This document shows, piece after piece, positions 9,801 to 18,890 of a stretch of 64,000 bases of DNA. The DNA is taken from positions 9,796,001-9,860,000 of the forward strand of contig NZ_CP109149.1 of assembly GCF_035920345.1 (NCBI RefSeq), given 5' to 3'. Within the stretch, counting starts at the first letter, position 1, and the number at the start of each line of letters is the position of its first letter. A program made the position numbers and the translations under genes. The notes beneath the pieces are model-generated. The model made no database searches. It had not been told where the DNA came from and worked only from the letters and a program-made list of their open reading frames with translations. Origin of the DNA: Nocardia vinacea (lineage in GTDB: Bacteria > Actinomycetota > Actinomycetes > Mycobacteriales > Mycobacteriaceae).

Positions 9801-10083
9801 TATCGCCGAGGTCCCGGCGTACCGCATCCTTCCGGACCGTCCGGGTGCCGAGATCACTACCCTCTGGCAGAGCCACGACGGCGGCGGCCCGCTCGGCTGG
9901 TCCAATATGCTCCTGCGTCCCCGCACCCTGGCCACCTACCTGGACCAGGACTGGCGGCGAGACTGGGGCGAACTCCAACAACTGGTCCGCATCGATCCCA
10001 AGGCCGACCCTGCGAAACCCGAAATCACCCAGCAGGACCACTCCGGCCTCTGGACGCCGGGCCACATCAATACGTCGTACTAG
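6820..10083 (+). CDS. Emb-family arabinofuranosyltransferase (GT-C), orphan
   Basis: Large membrane glycosyltransferase of 1,087 aa, the normal size for EmbA/B/C. It would transfer arabinofuranose from decaprenyl-phosphoarabinose to arabinogalactan or lipoarabinomannan. Seen: N-terminal TM segment (about 30-50), an extracytoplasmic domain to about 220, then a multi-TM GT-C core with the family acidic motif DDGYQF (Asp282-Asp283), WVRLPAL and KWTHHFG. A long C-terminal extracytoplasmic carbohydrate-binding part contains VPVLTDWMVGLQFPNQRP. No embA, embB or aft gene flanks it, so this is an extra copy away from the usual embCAB cluster. Its stop codon overlaps that of the convergent gene. EmbC versus EmbA/B cannot be decided by eye. 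Confidence 0.92.
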   Translation: MADTMVWAGQPSVEESELGTAQSKTRRGWAGPVALIAGLLGALFAVAVPLLPVRVDAATLTWPQVVSARSIEAPLISYAPLTFDATLPCTAINQLSAKGGTLAATGPDGAPDLERYGFVARVRAGADTPARLDVVLRNQALLSVPVAELVSGCELTVHADNASATATLVGFEAPGFPVVLNGDYRPQMVGIFSDLAAADGARVTAELDTRFSSTPTPVKRAAIWLAVLCTIVALVALYRLDRLDGRRVRRFLPQRWWTFTLLDAVVLGTMVVWYLIGSTTSDDGYQFGMARASGVAGYMANYFAYFGVPENPVGTPYYDLIRIMTEISTASPWVRLPALCCGVLMWLLLSREVATRLGVTVRRNRVAMWTGALGFLTIWLAYDNGLRPEPPVALGLLLTWCLVERAIATRRLLPAGFAILVAAFACTAGPSGVICIAALLAGLRPVARIVMDRTGTRGSLRARVVGYAVLLAPLLAAGIVALAIMFADQPLAAMFEMKRIHHIVGPDVEWFNDYLRYQYLFQGETDGSVGRRIGVLAMFAGLIVCVIVLLRKGGRIPLLAAGPTRRILGVTVGALLLIMVTPTKWTHHFGVYAGVAGAVAMVTAMAVAPRVLRAPRYRALFAAVVAFLLALVFSGPNKWWYVSSYGIPWWDKPPVIAGIELNKLFLLAAAALLAVAAWWHVRAPEPGTPHRVSRLAWRVSVLPPLTIALALLVVWDVGSFAKAAVAQGPAFSLARSNIEALTGKTAGLAGHVLVETDPNAGMLRPLTGDAVSTLSGTGTGFTGAGVAADLRPDDDSSPTGSIADALSSKSASENTAGTATAALPFGLNPATTPVLGSYGSGDAGPADLTTGWYRLPEPGDRNGIIALTAAGRIRSVDADGIVTPGQTLEIEYGATDSETTAQPTGKVAPIDIGPAPSWRNLRVPFSEIPAGADVIRIVAVDRDRNPKQWLAVTPPRVPQTRTLNDVVGSQVPVLTDWMVGLQFPNQRPYDHRDNIAEVPAYRILPDRPGAEITTLWQSHDGGGPLGWSNMLLRPRTLATYLDQDWRRDWGELQQLVRIDPKADPAKPEITQQDHSGLWTPGHINTSY

Positions 10084-11006
10084 CGGTTGCTGCTGTTGGT
10101 CGCTATGCGGGTGGCCAAGGGGGTCAGGTCGGCGGCGGTGAAGCCCGGGTAGCCGTGCAGGAGTTGACGCCAGTGGTGCGGGATGGCGGTGGCGCCCCAG
10201 CGGGCGCCGAGGAGGCCGCCCGCGATGGCGGCGGTGGTGTCGGTGTCGCCGCCCGCGCGGACACAGAGTTCGAGTGCGCGCGGGAGGTGGTCCGAATCGG
10301 AGGCGTCGGCGGTGGTGATGGCCCACCAGGCGGTCTGGAGGGCGTGCACGACCCAGCCGTTATTCGAAAAGTCTTGCGGACCACCGGCTTCGGCCTGGTC
10401 GAGCAGGTGGGTCCAGTAGGCGGCGCTCGGCGAGGCGTCGACGAACTCGCGGACACCGTCGAAGGTTCCGGTGAGCACGGCGTGCCGGATGGCGTAGGTC
10501 CAGATCTTGCAGGCCTCGATCGCCTGCTGGTCGTGATGGGTGAGCGCGCCGATCGCACCGGCCATGCGGACGCATTGGTCCGCTTCGCCGAGATAGGCGA
10601 GGGCAACGGGGGCGGTGCGCATCAGCGAACCGTTGCCGCCGGTCTTGCCGTGCAAGGACATTGCCTGCACCTGCATCTCCCGGGCCGAGCGCGGGCGCAC
10701 CGAGAGCACGGCGCGGGTCTGGATGCCGATATCAGGTGGATCGGAATCGAACCACTGGACGAATCCGGCTGCCACCTCGTCGAGATCGATGCCGGGCCCC
10801 TTATCGGCCGCCAGTGCGATGGCGATCGCCATCGATGTGTCATCGGTCCATTGTCCCGGTGCCCACCGGCACGGCCCGCCACCGATCATCTCGATCGCGA
10901 CTTGCGGTCCCGGCCACGTGAATTCGTAGCCTGCCCCGAGCGCATCGCCCGCCGCGGTGCCGAGCAGCACACCCGCCGCTCGATCCAGTTGCGCATCGTC
11001 CAGCAT
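10080..11006 (-). CDS. ADP-ribosylglycohydrolase family protein (DraG-like)
   Basis: Predicted Mg-dependent hydrolase of 308 aa that removes ADP-ribose from proteins or small molecules. Family signatures are present: GTAAGDALGAGYE near the N-terminus, WTDDTSMA (first metal-ligand cluster), NGSLMRTAPVAL, and GGDTDTTAAIAGGLLGARWG (second metal cluster). The start at 11006 (MLDDAQLDRAAG) follows GGAAGG with 7-nt spacing; longer frames lack a better signal. No ADP-ribosyltransferase gene is visible nearby, so its substrate is unknown. It converges on the arabinosyltransferase gene with a 4-bp overlap in which the two stop codons share the palindrome CTAG. Confidence 0.88.
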   Translation of the reverse strand: MLDDAQLDRAAGVLLGTAAGDALGAGYEFTWPGPQVAIEMIGGGPCRWAPGQWTDDTSMAIAIALAADKGPGIDLDEVAAGFVQWFDSDPPDIGIQTRAVLSVRPRSAREMQVQAMSLHGKTGGNGSLMRTAPVALAYLGEADQCVRMAGAIGALTHHDQQAIEACKIWTYAIRHAVLTGTFDGVREFVDASPSAAYWTHLLDQAEAGGPQDFSNNGWVVHALQTAWWAITTADASDSDHLPRALELCVRAGGDTDTTAAIAGGLLGARWGATAIPHHWRQLLHGYPGFTAADLTPLATRIATNSSNR

Positions 11007-11143
11007 CAAGAAACCTTCCGCCGCCTGCGGTTTTTCGCGGTCAATGTACCCGAGGGCATGGGCTGTTCCGTCCTGTCGAACTCGACAAGCGATCGCGTGG
11101 AAAACTGTGCCCTCACTACGAAGCCATAGCTGGGAAGGGCAGA

Positions 11144-12064
11144 TCAGTGACGATCTGTTGAACTGGCCGGTTCGGGCTGCGTGGTCCTGGCCCGCCGCCG
11201 GCCGCGCACCAGCGCGTCGGCGGTGAAAATCGCCAGCGCCGCCCAGATGAGCGCGAAACCGGCCCACCGCGACGCGGGCATCGGCTCATGCGCGACGGCC
11301 ACGCCCCAGGCCATCTGCAGCGCGGGCGTGAGGTACTGCAGCAGTCCCATGGTCGAGAGCGGAACCCGTTGCGCGGCAACGGCGAACAGCAGCAGTGGCA
11401 GCAGGGTGACCGGGCCGGTCGAGATCATCAATCCGGAATGTGCGATGCCACTGGCGAATTCACTGTGTCCGGTCAACGCGAATACGATCACGAAGACCAG
11501 CGCGAACGGTGCGGCGACCAGCCCCTCGGCCGCGATCCCGTGCAGCGCGTCGAGCGGAATCACCTTCTTCACCAGCCCATAGGTGGCGAATGAGCAGGCC
11601 AGCGCGAGCGCGATGAGTGGCGGTCTGCCGTAGTCGAGGGTGAGCACGGCGACCGCCGCCGCACCCAGCCCGAGCGCCGCCCACTGCGCCCTGGCCAACC
11701 GCTCACGGAAGATCAGCACGCCGAACGCCACTGTTACCAGCGGATTGATGAAGTACCCCAGCGCACACTCCACCACATGCCCGGAGGTGACGCCGTAGAC
11801 GTACACGCCCCAGTTGATCGATAGCGCCGCGATGGCCACTGCCGCCATCCGCCAGGTCCGCGGTGCGATTCCGCGCAGCCCACCGAGCTGCCCGGTTATC
11901 GCCAGCACGACCAGCACCAGCACCAACGTCCACAGAATCCGCTGTGCCACCACTTCGGCCGGGTTGGCGAAGGCCAGCAACCCGAAGTACGCCGGAAACA
12001 GCCCCCAGATCAGAAATGCGCCTGTACCGAACACAACACCCGGGACCGCCCTGCTTCGCTGCAC
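11144..12064 (-). CDS. rarD: EamA/RarD family permease
   Basis: Integral membrane transporter of the drug/metabolite (EamA) superfamily, about 306 aa with ten predicted TM helices. RarD-type signatures include the N-terminal [33 protein letters not shown] and the repeat-like [16 protein letters not shown]. RarD was named for chloramphenicol sensitivity in E. coli; the substrate is not established. I prefer the GTG at 12064, which lies 7 nt after a TACCGT -10 hexamer. An ATG at 12100 would add 12 residues and overlap the start codon of divergent ctpE (shared CATG). Confidence 0.85.
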   Translation of the reverse strand: MQRSRAVPGVVFGTGAFLIWGLFPAYFGLLAFANPAEVVAQRILWTLVLVLVVLAITGQLGGLRGIAPRTWRMAAVAIAALSINWGVYVYGVTSGHVVECALGYFINPLVTVAFGVLIFRERLARAQWAALGLGAAAVAVLTLDYGRPPLIALALACSFATYGLVKKVIPLDALHGIAAEGLVAAPFALVFVIVFALTGHSEFASGIAHSGLMISTGPVTLLPLLLFAVAAQRVPLSTMGLLQYLTPALQMAWGVAVAHEPMPASRWAGFALIWAALAIFTADALVRGRRRARTTQPEPASSTDRH

Positions 12065-12065
12065 C

Positions 12066-12088
12066 CTACCGACGGTAGTTCTCGGTAG
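12066..12088. promoter_or_regulatory. Divergent rarD/ctpE promoter region with a 13-bp palindrome
   Basis: CTACCG-A-CGGTAG is a perfect palindrome at 12066-12078, and a third CGGTAG half-site lies at 12083-12088. The minus-strand -10 for rarD (TACCGT, 12077-12072, 7 nt before its GTG) lies inside it. The plus-strand -10 for ctpE (TAGCCT, 12086-12091, 7 nt before its ATG) overlaps the third half-site. Both genes would be leaderless, and one regulator could control both. The operator role is inferred. Confidence 0.5.
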
Positions 12089-12098
12089 CCTGGCGGTC

Positions 12099-14522
12099 AT
12101 GTCGATTACCGTGCCCCATACGGCCGTCACCGGGCTGACCGCGGCGGAGGTCGAGCAACGTCGCCGCGACGGGCTGACCAATGACGTGCCGGATCGGGCG
12201 AGCCGATCCGTACGCGACATCGTCCGCGCCAATGTCTTCACCCGGATCAATGCCATCCTCGGTGTGCTGTTCATCCTGGTGCTGGCGACCGGCTCGATCA
12301 TCGACGGCATGTTCGGCCTGCTGATCATCGCCAATAGCGCGGTCGGCATCATCCAGGAGGTCCGCGCCAAGCGCACCCTCGACCAGTTGGCCATTGTCAG
12401 CCAGGCCAAGCCGACCGTGCGCCGCGACGGACAGTCGCACGAGGTGGCGCCGAAGGAGGTCGTCCTCGACGATCTGATCGAGCTCGGCCCCGGCGACCAG
12501 ATCGTGGTCGACGGCACGGTCGAGGAGTCCGCACTGCTCGAGGTCGACGAATCGCTGCTCACCGGCGAAGCCGATCCGGTGGACAAGCCGATCGGCGCGT
12601 CGGTGATGTCGGGCAGCTACGTCGTCTCCGGTTCCGGCGCCTACCGTGCGACGAAGGTCGGCCGGGATGCCTACGCCGCCAAGCTGTCCGAAGAGGCGAG
12701 CAAGTTCACGCTGGTCAAGTCCGAATTGCGCAGCGGTATCGACACCATCCTCAAGGTCATCACCTATCTGTTGATCCCGGCGGGTCTGCTGAGCATCTAC
12801 AACCAGCTGGTCTCCAGTAAGGAGTCCTGGCGGCCCGCGGTCACCGGTATGGTCGCGGCCCTGGTGCCGATGGTGCCCGAGGGCCTGGTGCTGATGACCT
12901 CGGTCGCCTTCGCGGTCGGTGTGGTGCGACTCGGCAGGCGCAAATGTCTGGTGCAGGAGTTGCCCGCCATCGAGGGCCTGGCCCGCGTCGATGTGGTGTG
13001 CGCGGATAAGACCGGCACGCTCACCGAGAACGGGATGCGCCTGTCGGATATCAAGACGCTCGGCACGTTCGACGATGCCGAGGTACGACAGGCCTTGGCC
13101 GCCATGGCCGCCGACGATCCGCGCCCGAATGCGAGCGTGCAGGCCATCGGTGAAGAGCTCACCGCCAAACCGAATTGGCAGCACACCGCGGTCGCGCCGT
13201 TCTCCTCGGCGAAGAAATGGAGCGGGTTCTCCTACGGCGAGCACGGCGACTGGCTGCTCGGCGCACCCGATGTGCTGCTCGACCCGAGTTCCGAAGATGC
13301 CCGTGTCGCAGAGGAACTCGGGTCCTCGGGCCTGCGCATTCTGCTGCTGGCGCGCAGCGACCGTCCGGTCGATGCCGCCGACGCACCGGGCGTCGTCGAC
13401 CCCGCGGCCCTGGTCGTACTCGAGCAGAAGGTGCGCCCCGATGCCCGCGAAACCCTCGATTACTTTGCCAGCCAGCAGGTTTCGATCAAGGTGATCTCCG
13501 GCGACAATGCCGTGTCGGTCGGTGCGGTCGCCTCCTCGCTCGATCTGCGCGGCGGCGATCACGCGGTCGACGCCCGCGAATTGCCCGAGGATCATGCCGC
13601 ACTCGCCGACGTGCTCGAACGTGAGACCACTTTCGGCCGGGTGCGCCCCGATCAGAAGCGAGCCATGGTGGGCGCCTTGCAATCTCGCGGGCACACCGTC
13701 GCTATGACCGGTGACGGTGTGAACGATGTACTGGCGCTGAAGGATTCCGATATCGGTGTGGCCATGGGTTCGGGCAGTCCGGCCACCCGCGCGGTCGCCC
13801 AGATCGTGTTGTTGGACAACAAGTTCGCCACACTGCCGTATGTGGTCGGCGAGGGCCGCCGGGTGATCGGCAATATCGAGCGGGTCTCGAATCTGTTCCT
13901 CACCAAGACCGTGTACTCGGTGCTGCTCGCCTTCCTGGTCGGCCTCGCCGGTGTCGGCTCGCAGATCTTCGACTACGAACCGATCGGATATCCGTTCCTG
14001 CCAAGGCATGTCACGATCGCGGCCTGGTTCACCATCGGCATTCCGGCCTTCATCCTCTCGCTGGCTCCGAACAATGAACGCGCCCGCTCCGGATTCGTAT
14101 CGCGCGTTATGCGTTTGGCGATTCCGTCCGGTGTGGTGATCGGCGTCGCCACCTTCGTCGCGTATCTGATCGCCTATGCCGGACCGCATGCCACCCCCGA
14201 GCAGAAGGAGCAGGCGGGCACCACCGCGCTCATCACCCTGATCATGATCGCGGTGTGGGTCCTGGCCATCGTGGCCCGGCCGTACGTGTGGTGGAAGGTG
14301 GTACTCGTCGGCGCATCGATCCTCGCCTATGTGCTGTTGTTCACAATCCCGTTCACCAGGCATTTCTTCAAACTCGACCCCTCGAATATCGAGCTCACCA
14401 CCGCGGCGTTCATCTGCGGCGGCGTCGGCATCGTGCTTGTCGAGGCCGCCTGGTGGATCGCCGCCGCAGTTCAGGGCGAGAAGCACACGCTACTCCCGAG
14501 CTCACCGGGCGGGGGCGCCTGA
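12099..14522 (+). CDS. ctpE: P-type cation-transporting ATPase, CtpE family
   Basis: Membrane pump of 807 aa. Actuator-domain motif LLTGEADP, membrane motif [15 protein letters not shown], phosphorylation site DKTGTLTEN (Asp303), nucleotide domain, and hinge motif [17 protein letters not shown] are all present. TM helices are at about 40-85, 235-300 and, in the C-terminal third, 620-800. The PEG-type motif and overall layout match mycobacterial CtpE, which has been linked to calcium uptake; the ion is assigned by family only. A leaderless -10 (TAGCCT) precedes the ATG. The gene is divergent from rarD with only 34 bp between the two preferred starts. Confidence 0.9.
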   Translation: MSITVPHTAVTGLTAAEVEQRRRDGLTNDVPDRASRSVRDIVRANVFTRINAILGVLFILVLATGSIIDGMFGLLIIANSAVGIIQEVRAKRTLDQLAIVSQAKPTVRRDGQSHEVAPKEVVLDDLIELGPGDQIVVDGTVEESALLEVDESLLTGEADPVDKPIGASVMSGSYVVSGSGAYRATKVGRDAYAAKLSEEASKFTLVKSELRSGIDTILKVITYLLIPAGLLSIYNQLVSSKESWRPAVTGMVAALVPMVPEGLVLMTSVAFAVGVVRLGRRKCLVQELPAIEGLARVDVVCADKTGTLTENGMRLSDIKTLGTFDDAEVRQALAAMAADDPRPNASVQAIGEELTAKPNWQHTAVAPFSSAKKWSGFSYGEHGDWLLGAPDVLLDPSSEDARVAEELGSSGLRILLLARSDRPVDAADAPGVVDPAALVVLEQKVRPDARETLDYFASQQVSIKVISGDNAVSVGAVASSLDLRGGDHAVDARELPEDHAALADVLERETTFGRVRPDQKRAMVGALQSRGHTVAMTGDGVNDVLALKDSDIGVAMGSGSPATRAVAQIVLLDNKFATLPYVVGEGRRVIGNIERVSNLFLTKTVYSVLLAFLVGLAGVGSQIFDYEPIGYPFLPRHVTIAAWFTIGIPAFILSLAPNNERARSGFVSRVMRLAIPSGVVIGVATFVAYLIAYAGPHATPEQKEQAGTTALITLIMIAVWVLAIVARPYVWWKVVLVGASILAYVLLFTIPFTRHFFKLDPSNIELTTAAFICGGVGIVLVEAAWWIAAAVQGEKHTLLPSSPGGGA

Positions 14523-14588
14523 ACAATTGGACGCCTGACCCGCCGCGCCGCGAGATGCCTTGTGCGAAGCGATTATTCAGGGTTGGAG

Positions 14589-14594
14589 TACCTT
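14589..14594 (+). promoter_or_regulatory. -10 hexamer TACCTT, leaderless type, for the PhzF-like gene
   Basis: TACCTT ends 7 nt before the ATG at 14602. No Shine-Dalgarno is visible in those 7 nt. Confidence 0.5.
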
Positions 14595-14601
14595 CTCGAC
14601 T

Positions 14602-15429
14602 ATGGAGGTATTGCTGCATCAGATCGACGCGTTCGCCGACGCACCGTTCTCGGGCAACCCGGCCGCGGTCATGCCGCTGTCGACATGGTTGCCGGACGAG
14701 CTGTTGCAACATCTGGCCGAGGAGAACAACCTCGCCGAGACCGCCTTCTACACGTCGCAATTACCCGTCGCGGCGGGCGGTCCACCCGGGGAGTGGCCTG
14801 CTGTCCACCTGCGCTGGTTCACCCCGACCCGGGAGGTCGATATGTGCGGCCACGCGACCATGGCGACGGCCGTGCAGATTCTCGAGGACATCCATCCCGG
14901 CGAGGACCGGGTGAGCTTCTTCACGCGCAGCGGCTGGCTACACGTCGACCGCACCGATGACGACGAATACGTACTCGACCTACCCGCGCTGGAATCCAAG
15001 GAGGTCGCGCCCGATCCCGCGCTGGTCGATGCACTCGGCGTCCGTGCGGTGCGTGCCTACACCGGATTCGACGAGGTTATCGTGGTGGGTTCCGAACGTG
15101 AAGTGCGCGAGGCGCGGCCGAATTTCGCGGCCTTCCCGCCGCTGGCATTCGACGCGGTGATCACCGCACCCGGCGATACCGTCGATTTCGTCTCCCGGGT
15201 CTTCGGTCCGGATCTCGGCGTGGTCGAGGATCCGGTCACGGGATCGGCGCACGCACAGCTGGTTCCGCTGTGGAGCCGCGAATTCGGCCGCGCCGAACTC
15301 AGCGCCCGTCAGCTGTCCCGGCGCGGCGGCAGGCTGCGCTGTGAACTCGCGGGCGACCGGGTACTGCTCATCGGCCGCTGCCGCCGGTACCTGGATGGCG
15401 TTGTGGCACTGCCGGATGACGGTTACTGA
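14602..15429 (+). CDS. PhzF-like isomerase family protein
   Basis: A 275-aa protein of the PhzF/diaminopimelate-epimerase-like fold. The N-terminal QIDAFADAPFSGNPAAV, the catalytic glutamate Glu46 in ENNLAETAFY, the phosphate/substrate loop DMCGHATMA, and EDPVTGSAH near the C-terminus are all diagnostic. Most PhzF paralogues outside phenazine clusters have no assigned substrate, and no phenazine genes are here, so the reaction is unknown. The start at 14602 fits both the family N-terminus and the leaderless promoter spacing. The 3' end overlaps the convergent gene by 7 bp. Confidence 0.9.
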   Translation: MEVLLHQIDAFADAPFSGNPAAVMPLSTWLPDELLQHLAEENNLAETAFYTSQLPVAAGGPPGEWPAVHLRWFTPTREVDMCGHATMATAVQILEDIHPGEDRVSFFTRSGWLHVDRTDDDEYVLDLPALESKEVAPDPALVDALGVRAVRAYTGFDEVIVVGSEREVREARPNFAAFPPLAFDAVITAPGDTVDFVSRVFGPDLGVVEDPVTGSAHAQLVPLWSREFGRAELSARQLSRRGGRLRCELAGDRVLLIGRCRRYLDGVVALPDDGY

Positions 15430-16082
15430 TCCGGGACGGCGCCGTCATCCGTACCGGGCAGCGCGATGTCCTCGTACTCCGGCAGCAGCGGAACGATCGC
15501 GAAACTGGTGGCGACCGCATCGGCGGGCAGGGCCTGTACCGCGCGGATTCCGTTCTGGGCCGCCAGATCTCGGAGTTGAGGGAGCGGTCCGCGGACGACG
15601 AGACCGACGGTGCAAGCGCACCCGGCGCGCAGTCGACCCGCCGACACCGCATTGATGCGGTCGGTGCGTTCGTCGGCCGCGTGCTGAGCCAGTAGTTGCC
15701 AGGCGGCGTTATCGGCGGACGCCACGGCTACCGCATTTCCCGCGGGCAGTTGAACCGTGACGATCGGGGTGTTCACCCGCGGGATCGACACATGGTGGCT
15801 TGCCGTGGCAATGCGCAGGCCGCCGCTGTGCGCCGGAATCTGATCCGGGGTGAGGGGTTCGGTGAACGAGACCAGGGCCCAGTGCTCCTCGGTATCCGAA
15901 CCCGACAGCGAATCCTGTGCCCGCGCAAGATAATCCGCCACATGCTCACCCCGTTCCGGCCCGAGCCGGTCGGTCGAAATGCCGGACGGTCGCGGGGGAT
16001 TCAGCACACCGAGCACCACGATCAGCACGACGAAGCCGACCGCCCCGACGGCAATGGCAATGCGGCGCAATGTTTCAGGCAT
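15423..16082 (-). CDS. Membrane-anchored conserved hypothetical protein
   Basis: A 219-aa protein with one N-terminal TM helix (about residues 7-27, [15 protein letters not shown]) and a predicted extracytoplasmic domain. The domain has two cysteines as CAC in the segment [16 protein letters not shown] and no catalytic signature that I recognise. It overlaps the end of the RluA-family gene by 8 bp, so it is translationally coupled as last gene of an lspA-rluA-type operon. Its 3' end overlaps the PhzF-like gene on the other strand. Function unknown; position after lspA suggests an envelope role (weak inference). Confidence 0.75.
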   Translation of the reverse strand: MPETLRRIAIAVGAVGFVVLIVVLGVLNPPRPSGISTDRLGPERGEHVADYLARAQDSLSGSDTEEHWALVSFTEPLTPDQIPAHSGGLRIATASHHVSIPRVNTPIVTVQLPAGNAVAVASADNAAWQLLAQHAADERTDRINAVSAGRLRAGCACTVGLVVRGPLPQLRDLAAQNGIRAVQALPADAVATSFAIVPLLPEYEDIALPGTDDGAVPDQ

Positions 16083-17001
16083 TGCGCAACACGTTGAGTG
16101 CGTTCTTCAGATCATCCGGATATTCGCTGGTGATCTCCAGATACCGGCCGTCGGCCGGATGGCTGAATCCCAGCGAACGCGCGTGCAGCCATTGCCGTTC
16201 CAGCCCCAGCCGCTCCGCCAGCCGCGGATCCGCGCCATAGGTGAGATCACCGCAGCAGGGGTGCCGGATCGCGGAGAAATGCACCCGGATCTGGTGGGTG
16301 CGCCCGGTTTCCAGATGAATATCGAGCAGGCTGGCCGCCTGGAATGCCTCGACGGTGTCGTAGTGGGTAATGCTCGGGCGTCCGTCCGCGGTGACCGCGA
16401 ACTTCCAGGCATCGCCGCGGGCCCGGCCGATCGGTGCATCGATGGTGCCGCTGCTCGGATCCGGATGTCCCTGTACCAGTGCGTGATAGCGCTTATCGAT
16501 GGTGCGCTGTTTGAATGCGCGCTTGAGCACCGTGTACGCGTGTTCGGACTGCGCGACCACCATGACCCCGGAGGTGCCGACATCGAGCCGGTGCACAATG
16601 CCCTGCCGCTCGTGCGCGCCCGAGGTCGAGATGCGATAGCCCGCCGCGGCCAGCCCGCCGACCACCGTCGGCCCGGTCCAACCGACGCCGGTATGCGCCG
16701 CTACGCCGACCGGCTTGTCGACCGCGACGATGTCATCGTCGGCGTAGAGGATCTTCATACCCTCGACCGGCTCGGGCTCTATGGTGAGTTCGCGCTTCGG
16801 TTCCGGGAACTCGACCTCCAACCAGGCACCCGCCACGAGCCGATCCGATTTGCCCGCGGCGACGCCGTCGAGCTGCACCGAACCCTCCTCGGCCAGCGCA
16901 GCCACGGCGGTGCGGGAAAGACCGAGCAACCGAGATAGCCCGGCGTCGACGCGCATCCCGTCGAGTCCGTCGGGTACCGGCATGGTCCGTGTTTCTCTCA
17001 T
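16075..17001 (-). CDS. RluA-family 23S rRNA/tRNA pseudouridine synthase (RluD-like)
   Basis: Isomerises uridine to pseudouridine in structured RNA. The 308-aa protein has an N-terminal S4 RNA-binding domain ([20 protein letters not shown]...) and a catalytic RluA domain. The latter carries [15 protein letters not shown] with the catalytic aspartate, and [11 protein letters not shown]. Order with lspA matches M. tuberculosis lspA-Rv1540. The start is between ATG 17001 (GGTGGAGG immediately upstream, spacing tight) and ATG 16983. I list the longer form; the difference is six residues. Confidence 0.9.
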   Translation of the reverse strand: MRETRTMPVPDGLDGMRVDAGLSRLLGLSRTAVAALAEEGSVQLDGVAAGKSDRLVAGAWLEVEFPEPKRELTIEPEPVEGMKILYADDDIVAVDKPVGVAAHTGVGWTGPTVVGGLAAAGYRISTSGAHERQGIVHRLDVGTSGVMVVAQSEHAYTVLKRAFKQRTIDKRYHALVQGHPDPSSGTIDAPIGRARGDAWKFAVTADGRPSITHYDTVEAFQAASLLDIHLETGRTHQIRVHFSAIRHPCCGDLTYGADPRLAERLGLERQWLHARSLGFSHPADGRYLEITSEYPDDLKNALNVLRNA

Positions 17002-17065
17002 GCCTCCACCTCGCTGGCGCTCGGTTCCGGCATGAGCGAAGCTCGCCGTGACATGGTTCGCTCGC

Positions 17066-17755
17066 TCACGCCGCATTCCCCTTGCTGCCGGCCGCACCGT
17101 TGGCGCCGTTGTCCGAGGGCTCGCCCGGCTCCGCGGCGGTTTCGGTGGCGGTCTCTTCGGAGTGGTCGTGTCCGGCGCGCGTGCCGTCGGGTTCGAAGCC
17201 GAAGACCGTCAGCACCACCAGCAGGATCGCGCCGCACACGATCGAGGAGTCGGCCAGATTGAATACCGGCCACCAGCCGACGGCGATGAAGTCCACCACA
17301 TGTCCCTGTAGTGGTCCGGGCGCGCGGAACAACCGGTCGACCAGATTGCCGAGCGCGCCGCCGAGCACCATGCCGAGCCCGATTGCCCACCACAGCGAGC
17401 GCAGCGTGCGGCCGATACGGATCACCCCGATCACCACGGCCGCGGCGACCAGGGTCAGCAGCCAGGTCATGCCGGTGGCCATCGAGAATGCCGCGCCCGG
17501 GTTGCGTACCAGCGACAATCGCGCGAAATCGCCGATGATCGGCACCGGATCGCCCGGGGTCAGCTCGGCCACGACAATGGTCTTGGTGAGCAGGTCCAGT
17601 CCGAGCAATACCGCGGCGATGATCAGCAGCGTGCGTAGCCGCAGCGGTGCGGCGGGCTTCCCCGGATCAGCGGTCGGGGTCGGATTTTCTGCGTCGTCAC
17701 TGGGTGGCGTCGCGCTATCGGCGGACTTGTCCTCGGGCGGCCGGTCGTCACTCAC
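17066..17755 (-). CDS. lspA: Lipoprotein signal peptidase II
   Basis: Membrane aspartyl protease that cleaves signal peptides of prolipoproteins, of which this window encodes several. The core has four TM helices with conserved [17 protein letters not shown] (first catalytic Asp) and VFNLADSSI (second catalytic Asp). About 229 aa, longer than the roughly 160-aa E. coli enzyme: an acidic, Pro-rich cytoplasmic N-terminal extension of about 45 residues and an acidic C-terminal tail of about 40 flank the core, a pattern common in Actinobacteria. GTG 17755 is chosen; ATG codons at 17764 and 17767 are alternatives. Operon with the downstream pseudouridine synthase gene. Confidence 0.93.
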   Translation of the reverse strand: MSDDRPPEDKSADSATPPSDDAENPTPTADPGKPAAPLRLRTLLIIAAVLLGLDLLTKTIVVAELTPGDPVPIIGDFARLSLVRNPGAAFSMATGMTWLLTLVAAAVVIGVIRIGRTLRSLWWAIGLGMVLGGALGNLVDRLFRAPGPLQGHVVDFIAVGWWPVFNLADSSIVCGAILLVVLTVFGFEPDGTRAGHDHSEETATETAAEPGEPSDNGANGAAGSKGNAA

Positions 17756-17837
17756 GCCGACCATCATCTCTCGAGTAACGATTTGCCCGACGCACGCGGT
17801 CACCTGCATGTCCCAGCTGACACTCAGGAAGCGGTCG

Positions 17838-17843
17838 TACTCT
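17838..17843 (+). promoter_or_regulatory. -10 hexamer TACTCT, leaderless type
   Basis: TACTCT ends 7 nt before GTG 17851. The ATG at 17845 is only 1 nt from the hexamer and could not be translated from a transcript started at the normal distance, so the promoter supports the GTG. Confidence 0.5.
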
Positions 17844-17850
17844 GATGCTC

Positions 17851-18798
17851 GTGACGGTGTTGTCTTCCTCCCACGTACCCCGAATCGCGCGCTCGGGTGT
17901 GCTGCTGATGGTGCTCGCGGTCGGACTGTCCGCGTTCGGTGTCGGCTGTAGCGACGGTGCCGAGTCGCGTGTCGAATCCGACAGCACCGAGCCGGTCGGC
18001 ATCGGCAAGGAAGTGACCGTGCCGATTTCGGCCGCGGTCACCACCGTCGTCTCGGCGGGTGAAGAGCCACGATCGCTGCTGCGTCCCGGCTATCCGGCGG
18101 GCACGGTGCAGCAGGTGACGCTGCGCACAGATCACCACATCGAGCAGCAGATAAATGATCAGCCGCCGAGCGATTTCTCCTCGCCCGCATTGACGATTCC
18201 GATGACGGCGCAAACCGATGGTGACGGCGTCGAGTTGACTCTCGGCACCATTTCCACCCCGGATCCGTCGCTGGCGAAGGCGCTCACCGCCGCCGACGGT
18301 TCGCACGCCGGATTCGATATGAGCGAACTCGGCGCGATCACCGCGCTGCGGCTCGCCCCGGCACCGGACACCTCCAATAACGCCCGCGCGGCCTTGGAAC
18401 AGGCCTTCTACCAGGCGGTCTACCGTTCGATCACCTTTCCCGACCAACCGGTCGGTGAAGGTGCGGTGTGGACGGTGCAGCAGGAGGTCGACGGCGGTGT
18501 CGCCCTCGATCAGGTGACCACCGCGACGCTGACCAAGCGCGAGGGCGACCGGCTGACCATCGAACTCGAGGTGACCCAGAAACCGAAGTCGCAGGTGTGG
18601 TCGCTGCCCAATAATGCGGGCACCCTCGATATCAAGGATTACGTCATGCAGGGCTCGGGCACGATCACCGTCGACCTGGGCCTGCCGCTGCCGGTCGCGG
18701 GCTCGATCACTGTCGGCGGACACCAGGCCTACCGCGACCCGCGCAGCGCGAGCATGCTGCAGCAGACGATCAATACGCAGGTCACCTGGAACGAATGA
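17851..18798 (+). CDS. Conserved lipoprotein of unknown function
   Basis: A 315-aa envelope lipoprotein. The N-terminus has a basic region and a hydrophobic stretch ([19 protein letters not shown]) ending in a lipobox FGVGC. The mature part is mostly predicted beta-strand with no cysteines after the lipobox. It includes a segment [15 protein letters not shown], an E-rich central helix region ([16 protein letters not shown]) and a C-terminal [16 protein letters not shown] do not recognise a catalytic motif. Start chosen from the leaderless promoter spacing. It is divergent from lspA, with 95 bp between starts. Confidence 0.8.
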   Translation: MTVLSSSHVPRIARSGVLLMVLAVGLSAFGVGCSDGAESRVESDSTEPVGIGKEVTVPISAAVTTVVSAGEEPRSLLRPGYPAGTVQQVTLRTDHHIEQQINDQPPSDFSSPALTIPMTAQTDGDGVELTLGTISTPDPSLAKALTAADGSHAGFDMSELGAITALRLAPAPDTSNNARAALEQAFYQAVYRSITFPDQPVGEGAVWTVQQEVDGGVALDQVTTATLTKREGDRLTIELEVTQKPKSQVWSLPNNAGTLDIKDYVMQGSGTITVDLGLPLPVAGSITVGGHQAYRDPRSASMLQQTINTQVTWNE

Positions 18799-18890
18799 GT
18801 CCGTAGCTGTTTGCGCCGATCAGACATGTCGCCCTCGGGTGAGGAATAGGCTCGCACCTGTCCGACAAACGCCTCGATCGGAGGTATCCC

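Noticed and set aside
12066..14486. An 806-codon open frame antisense to ctpE
   Set aside because: Shadow of the P-type ATPase gene, whose DKTGTLT and TGDGVND motifs are clear on the plus strand.
14602..15429. PhzF-like gene as part of a phenazine cluster
   Set aside because: No phzA-E or phzG genes occur in the window; solitary PhzF-fold proteins are common.
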